Assembly (NCBI GenBank): GCA_026713705.1 | Contig: JAPONY010000059.1 | Span: forward strand, 1-55,669 | Length of the DNA: 55,669 nt | Reading direction: 5' to 3' | Source of the DNA: Gammaproteobacteria bacterium | Lineage (GTDB): Bacteria > Pseudomonadota > Gammaproteobacteria > Poriferisulfidales > Poriferisulfidaceae | In this document: piece after piece, positions 51,404-55,669 of the stretch | Layout of the letters: every line of letters begins with the position of its first letter | How positions within the stretch are numbered: the first letter of the stretch is position 1 | The notes under the pieces: model-generated | What the model was told of the DNA's origin: nothing | The model's database searches: none | The model's input: only the letters and a program-made list of their open reading frames with translations | Program-made: the position numbers and the translations under genes

Positions 51404-51532
51404 CAGTTTCCTCTTGGTTGTCCGTCCGTTGACTCCCCGCCAACTTGAAATATCTAATGTGCCAAATTAATTCGGGGGTTTCGTCATCCGGTTCTTATTG
51501 ATTTGTAAGGGCCGATTTGGCCTCTTCAGGGG

Positions 51533-52348
51533 TCACTCGAACATTTCGGCCAATTCGTCGAACAGGTCCTTCTCGCCTTCCTCGTCCTCGCGTTCCTCTT
51601 CCTGCCGGGCGGCTTCGTTCTCGGATCCGTCCTCAAGCATCCCACCCAAATCGTCGAACATTTCGTCCCCTCCGGTTTCCTCGCTGCCTCCGGCCAAGTG
51701 CTGGGCGCGTTCGGTCTCAAACGCCGCGATGTCCTGCAGCGCGCCGCGCGCGAAGTGGAAGTCCACGCCGTCGCGCAGCGGGATCTTGGTCGTATTGCCC
51801 TTCTCGAGCCTCTTGCGCAGGACATTCCGCCAATATTCGTCCGGAATGTCGGCGAAAGAGCCCGGCATCTCCTGGCGCCTGATCTGCCCCGTTACCCGGA
51901 CCATCTTCTGTCCGAACAGGAATCGCTTCTTGTGTGCTTTCTCGTCGACCTTCAGCCCTGCCAGCTTGATCCGGTAGCGGATGTTCGGGCAGGATTTCAG
52001 CCCAAACGCGCGGTCTTTCTCGACCCCTTCGCTGACGCACTGCGGACGAACGTAGTACAGATAGCCTCCCTCGAGCCGGATGTCTATAGCCTCGATCGCG
52101 TTGCGCAGGGCGGCCTCGCGCTCCACCCGCATCCGTGCCTGATATTCGTGATCCTGCCGGTCGACGTACTCGTCGGTGTACGCGCGGTATTTTTTCTTCC
52201 CTTCACCGGCCGGCTTCGAGCACAGCAGCGTAACCTGCTCGTTCGTGAAGCCCTTGTCTAGATAGAACTGGATGTCGTCCCGGGAGCAATCCGCCCACGC
52301 CAGAGAGGTGGAAAACAGGAACAGGAGGGTGGCCGCGCGGACGTTCAT
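51533..52348 (-). CDS. Exported protein with acidic C-terminus
   Basis: The 271-residue protein has a clear signal peptide (ATLLFLFSTSLAWA, cleavage before DCS). The mature start is DCSRDDIQFYLDKGFTNEQV followed by LLC, giving a possible disulfide pair. The middle part is mixed alpha/beta. The last 60 residues are strongly acidic (GGDEMFDDLGGMLEDG, then EEEREDEEGEKDLFDELAEM). I do not recognise a family with a known function. It precedes aprBA on the same strand with a 129-bp gap, so a functional link is not shown. Confidence 0.8.
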   Translation of the reverse strand: MNVRAATLLFLFSTSLAWADCSRDDIQFYLDKGFTNEQVTLLCSKPAGEGKKKYRAYTDEYVDRQDHEYQARMRVEREAALRNAIEAIDIRLEGGYLYYVRPQCVSEGVEKDRAFGLKSCPNIRYRIKLAGLKVDEKAHKKRFLFGQKMVRVTGQIRRQEMPGSFADIPDEYWRNVLRKRLEKGNTTKIPLRDGVDFHFARGALQDIAAFETERAQHLAGGSEETGGDEMFDDLGGMLEDGSENEAARQEEEREDEEGEKDLFDELAEMFE

Positions 52349-52398
52349 GAAAGTTCTTGGTTGCAGGGGCTCATTGTCGAACCCTGTATTTTACAGGT

Positions 52399-53649
52399 TC
52401 AGCCTTTCCGAAGCCTCTCGCCCGCATACAACTGATCCACCTCACCTCGGCAGCGAACCAAGTCATGCCGGTCGCCATCGACCATCACCTCGGCGACCGG
52501 CGGCCGGGCGTTGTAGGAACTGCCCATGGAAGCCGCATAGGCTCCGCAGGAAAACACTGCCAGCAATTCCCCTTCTTCCACCGAAAGGCGTCTTGAACGA
52601 CCCAGGCAGTCGGTTGTTTCGCACACCGGCCCCACGACATCGCAATTCACCCGTTCCCGCCCCGCCACCTTCGCAACCGGCATGATGGCATGCCAAGCCC
52701 CATACAGAGCCGGGCGCATCAGTTCGGTCATGGCCGCGTCCACTACCACGAAGCGCCCGTCCGCGGTGTGCTTGATGTACTCCACCCGGGTCAGCAAAAT
52801 CCCTGCATTGCCCATCACGTACCGCCCCGGTTCGATCACCAGGGACAAAGGCCGGTCGCCGATCACCTCGCGCAAACCTTCCGCATAGGGTTCGAGCCGC
52901 GGCGGCTGCTCATCGTGATAGCAAATTCCGAGCCCCCCGCCGACATCCACGTATTCCAGTTCGATCCCTTCTTCGCGCAACTGGTCCGCCAGACCGACCA
53001 GCTGCCGTGCTGCCGCGACGATCGGCTCGGCATCCACCAACTGGGAGCCGATATGGCAGGCCACGCCGCGTATCTCCAACCCGTCCATGCGGTTCGCCAT
53101 GCGGTAGGTGTCCAAAGCCTCATCCCACGGAATGCCGAACTTGCTGCCGCGAAACCCGGTGGCGATATGCGGGTGCGTGTCCACTTCGATGGCCGGGTTG
53201 ATGCGCAGGGAAACCGGCGCCACCTTTCCTTCCTTCTGCGCGATGCGGGAAATCCGTTCAAGTTCGCTCGGCGACTCCACGTGGAAGGCCCCGATACCTG
53301 CATCCAACGCCTGCCGGATCTCCTCCGACGTCTTGCCGACTCCCGAGAACACCGACTGAGACAGATCGCCGCCCGCCGCCTGCACACGTGCCAACTCGCC
53401 CCCGGATACGAGGTCGAACGCGCAGCCCAGCCGCGCCAGATTCTGCAATACCGCGAGGTTGCCGTTAGCCTTGACCGCATAGCAGATCCGGCAGGACTGC
53501 CCGGAGAAAGCGGTCTGCAACCCCTCCACCTGGCGCCCCATCGAAGCCGCCGAATACACGAAACACGGCGTGCCGTGTTCTTCGGCGATCAACTCCAGCG
53601 GAACCGACTCGGCGTGCAGCCGATTGTCCTGATATACGAAATCTTCCAT
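52399..53649 (-). CDS. lysA: Diaminopimelate decarboxylase
   Basis: The 416-residue PLP enzyme makes lysine from meso-DAP. It contains the PLP lysine in ICYAVKANGNLAVL, HIGSQLVDAEPI, YVDVGGGLGICYHDEQPP, LVIEPGRYVMGNAGIL, PVCETTDCLGR and GAYAASMGSSYNARP with the catalytic cysteine. The ATG at 53649 overlaps the lptM stop as TGATG. In pseudomonads and relatives the order is lppL-lysA-dapF; dapF is not present here. Confidence 0.96.
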   Translation of the reverse strand: MEDFVYQDNRLHAESVPLELIAEEHGTPCFVYSAASMGRQVEGLQTAFSGQSCRICYAVKANGNLAVLQNLARLGCAFDLVSGGELARVQAAGGDLSQSVFSGVGKTSEEIRQALDAGIGAFHVESPSELERISRIAQKEGKVAPVSLRINPAIEVDTHPHIATGFRGSKFGIPWDEALDTYRMANRMDGLEIRGVACHIGSQLVDAEPIVAAARQLVGLADQLREEGIELEYVDVGGGLGICYHDEQPPRLEPYAEGLREVIGDRPLSLVIEPGRYVMGNAGILLTRVEYIKHTADGRFVVVDAAMTELMRPALYGAWHAIMPVAKVAGRERVNCDVVGPVCETTDCLGRSRRLSVEEGELLAVFSCGAYAASMGSSYNARPPVAEVMVDGDRHDLVRCRGEVDQLYAGERLRKG

Positions 53650-53759
53650 CAATCGTCAGCCGCAGCCCCCGGCGGAGGCTCAAGCGGCCCCATCTGCCCA
53701 CATCCGGCCGCCGCCCCGGTCAATACGAGACCCAGGAAAAACCATCGCAAAACACTCAT
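53649..53759 (-). CDS. lptM: Small lipoprotein LptM (LppL/YifL)
   Basis: This 36-residue pre-lipoprotein is MSVLRWFFLGLVLTGAAAGC then GQMGPLEPPPGAAADD. The lipobox cysteine is followed by the invariant GQ(K/M)GPL of LptM, which assists LptD maturation at the outer membrane. GGGAGAGAATTC gives a ribosome site before the ATG. It overlaps lysA as TGATG, the conserved arrangement. Confidence 0.88.
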   Translation of the reverse strand: MSVLRWFFLGLVLTGAAAGCGQMGPLEPPPGAAADD

Positions 53760-53842
53760 GAATTCTCTCCCGTCAATGCGCCGCCTAATATACTATGCGC
53801 CGAACCCGAATCCCGCCGCACACTGGAAAATCAAGTCCTTCC

Positions 53843-54499
53843 ATGAGCCGAGCCGATGCCCTGATCCTGGAACCCGACGACGGCCCGGCGCGCTCCGCGC
53901 TGGTCTGGCTGCACGGCCTGGGCGCCACCGCCGACGATTTCGCCGGCCTGAACCTCCAACTGCAGTGCCCGGGCCTGCGCGTGATCGCTCTGCAGGCCCG
54001 GCCGCAACCGGTCACGATTTTCGGCGGACAGGTCGTGCCGTCCTGGTTCGACATCCTGCCGAAGCCAGGGGGACGCGTCACCAGCAATTTGGACGAACTG
54101 GAGGAAAGCGCACAGCGCGTCCGTGCCGAATTCGAGCGCCAGCGCCAGGCCGGGGTCACTCAATTCGCGGTCGGAGGGTTCTCCCAAGGCGGAGCCCAGG
54201 CGCTGTTCACCGCATTGACCCATCCCGAACCCCTCGCCGCAGCCGTCTGCCTCTCCTGCTACCTGCCGCAGGATGAATACCTGACGCAACGGGCCGAGCA
54301 CCTGACCCTGCAAACCCCCGTGTTCATGGCGCACGGCTCCGAAGACGGGGTTGTTTTTCACGAACACGGCGAAGCTTCCCGCGACTGGCTGCGCGAACAC
54401 GGGACATTCGTCGAATGGCACAGCGGGAAGTTCGAGCACACGGTCACCGAAGAGGAACTCGCCGCACTCGGCAAATTCCTGCGCGATCACTTGGACTAA
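53843..54499 (+). CDS. Carboxylesterase/phospholipase family protein
   Basis: The 218-residue alpha/beta hydrolase has an oxyanion region in ALVWLHGLGATADDF, nucleophile serine in VGGFSQGGAQALFTA (GFSQGG), catalytic aspartate in MAHGSEDGVVFHEHG and histidine in GKFEHTVTEEEL. It belongs to the YpfH/EstB group with esterase or thioesterase activity. The start is at 53843 (MSRADALIL); an upstream ATG at 53795 adds a basic extension. It is a single gene between lptM and argH. Confidence 0.9.
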   Translation: MSRADALILEPDDGPARSALVWLHGLGATADDFAGLNLQLQCPGLRVIALQARPQPVTIFGGQVVPSWFDILPKPGGRVTSNLDELEESAQRVRAEFERQRQAGVTQFAVGGFSQGGAQALFTALTHPEPLAAAVCLSCYLPQDEYLTQRAEHLTLQTPVFMAHGSEDGVVFHEHGEASRDWLREHGTFVEWHSGKFEHTVTEEELAALGKFLRDHLD

Positions 54500-54520
54500 A
54501 ACAGACGGTATTTCAGTTAG

Positions 54521-55669
54521 CTAAGGCTGTTCCGGCATTGCCAGAGGCCCGGCCGCAAGTTCTTCCCGCGCCTGCGCCGCCCGCGCACGGACCGCATCCG
54601 GGGCGGTGCCGCCGTGCAATCCGCGTGCCGCGACCGACCGCTCCGGAGTCAGCGACTCGAGCAGTCCGGCATCAATGGCCGGGCTGAACTGCTGAACCTC
54701 TTCAGGCTTCAGCGCATCCAACGTCACGCCTTGTTTTGCCGCATGGGCGACAATCTGCCCGGTGATGTGGTGCGCATCCCTGAAGGCCACGCCGCGCGCT
54801 ACCAGCGCATCCGCCAAGTCCGTGGCCGTCGAGTAGCCGCCCGCGGCAGCCTCCCGCAACCGTTCCCGGTCGAACTCCATCGCCTGCACCACCGCCCGCA
54901 GCACCGACAGGCAGGCCAGCGTGGTGTCCACGCTGTCGAACAGCGGCTCCTTGTCTTCCTGGTTGTCCCGGTTGTAGGCCATGGGCTGCGCCTTCATGAG
55001 CATCAGCAGCGCGTGCAGGTGTCCGCCGACCCGCGCGCTCTTGCCACGGATCAGTTCCAGGACATCCGGGTTCTTCTTCTGCGGCATGAGCGAGGAGCCG
55101 GTGCAGTATTCGTCCGGCAAGTCGACCCACCCGAACGCCGGGCTGGCCCACAGGATGATCTCCTCCGCCATTCTGGACAGATGCACCATCAGCAGGCTCA
55201 GGACGGCGCAAGTCTCGATGGCGAAATCCCGGTCGCTGACCGCGTCCAGCGAGTTGTCGCACAGCGCGTCGAAACCCAGGAGCTCCGCCAAGTACTGCCG
55301 GTCTACCGGATAACCGGATCCGGCCAAAGCCGCAGCACCCAGCGGCAGCGTGTTGGTCCGCCGGAAGGCGTCCGCCAGCCGCTGCCGGTCACGCCGCAGC
55401 ATCTCGTACCAGGCCAGCAAATGGTGGCCCAAGGTGATCGGCTGCGCCGTCTGCAGGTGGGTAAAGCCCACCATCAGGGTCTCCGCCTCCGCTTGGGCCC
55501 GCTCGACCAGAACCGACTGCAGGGCATGCGCCTCGGCATCCAGTTGCGCCTGTGCGGCCCGGGCGTACAACCGCAGGTCGGTGGCCACCTGATCGTTCCG
55601 GGAACGTCCGGTGTGGAGTTTCTTGCCGACTTCCCCGACCTCGGCAACCAGCATCGCCTCGATATTCAT
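54521..55669 (-). CDS. argH: Argininosuccinate lyase, 5' end beyond the window
   Basis: This is the C-terminal 382 residues of argininosuccinate lyase, which yields arginine and fumarate. The visible part opens in the conserved HTGRSRNDQVATDLRLY, then GFTHLQTAQPITLGHH, and the signature GSSLMPQKKNPDVLEL with the catalytic serine. Full-length ArgH has about 460 residues. The methionine at the window edge is internal, so the true start lies beyond 55669. Confidence 0.95.
   Translation of the reverse strand: MNIEAMLVAEVGEVGKKLHTGRSRNDQVATDLRLYARAAQAQLDAEAHALQSVLVERAQAEAETLMVGFTHLQTAQPITLGHHLLAWYEMLRRDRQRLADAFRRTNTLPLGAAALAGSGYPVDRQYLAELLGFDALCDNSLDAVSDRDFAIETCAVLSLLMVHLSRMAEEIILWASPAFGWVDLPDEYCTGSSLMPQKKNPDVLELIRGKSARVGGHLHALLMLMKAQPMAYNRDNQEDKEPLFDSVDTTLACLSVLRAVVQAMEFDRERLREAAAGGYSTATDLADALVARGVAFRDAHHITGQIVAHAAKQGVTLDALKPEEVQQFSPAIDAGLLESLTPERSVAARGLHGGTAPDAVRARAAQAREELAAGPLAMPEQP

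Noticed and set aside
51404-51532. Sigma-54 promoter (TTGGCAC) before aprB
   Set aside because: No GC dinucleotide occurs at the -12 spacing required for sigma-54.

Overview
The window is a stretch of a GC-rich proteobacterial chromosome, most likely a sulfur-oxidising gammaproteobacterium. The basis is aprBA (adenylylsulfate reductase), a gammaproteobacterial-type gshA, cmoAB, fabA, lppL/lptM-lysA, and a zapB-like/zapA/6S RNA locus. The genus cannot be named from the sequence. Two AT-rich islands (about 1-5.6 kb and 16.5-18.7 kb) stand out from the GC-rich housekeeping background.

Region 1 (1-5.6 kb) is a decayed defence-like island. It holds a broken gene resembling the C-terminal part of KAP-type P-loop NTPases. 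An IS4-type element (1137-2466) interrupts this gene; its inferred 8-bp target duplication restores the reading frame when the element is removed in silico. A further frameshift lies at an A6 run. A DNA adenine-type methyltransferase (NPPW) and a probable restriction endonuclease follow, overlapping by 20 bp.

Region 2 (5.6-16.5 kb) contains TraB/GumN, dinB, an AlkB-like di-iron membrane oxygenase with its own terminator, and a divergent MerR-type regulator with a B12-fold-like C-terminus that lacks the cobalamin motif. A run of + strand genes follows: fabA, trhO, tatD, an aldehyde dehydrogenase, a P-loop protein and a MetA-like acyltransferase. A short HTH gene (orphan antitoxin-like) marks the edge of the second island.

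Region 3 (16.7-18.7 kb) is a compact restriction-modification operon on the minus strand: a truncated transposase zinc ribbon, a DPPY methyltransferase, a PD-(D/E)XK endonuclease and three end-to-end micro-ORFs. Its promoter is flanked by two perfect 12-bp direct repeats.

Region 4 (18.7-29 kb) is a long minus-strand run that reads metK, ahcY, gshB, tonB-like, yqgE, ruvX, pyrR, pyrB, pyrC', pyrK, proC, yggT. Many genes overlap. PyrC' has lost the metal-binding histidines and is probably a structural partner of PyrB.

Region 5 (29-41.4 kb) carries tpx, a ZapB-like gene, zapA, 6S RNA, a lysine-rich histone-like gene made of 45-bp repeats, ilvA, and a TnpB-only IS200/IS605-type element sitting 30 bp upstream of ilvA. 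Beyond it are a Rieske ferredoxin and a flavin reductase, then a minus-strand gshA/djlA/FAH group, a 26-residue membrane peptide, msrB, ampD and an FMN alpha-hydroxyacid dehydrogenase.

Region 6 (41.4-55.7 kb) holds an antiporter, PPi-dependent phosphofructokinase, cmoAB, sseA and a tightly coupled Nudix/receiver-like/TPR/cupin group. Facing these are bolA, aprBA, a secreted acidic protein, lysA and lptM. An esterase and the 3' part of argH, cut by the window edge, close the window. No tRNA, rRNA or CRISPR array was seen.
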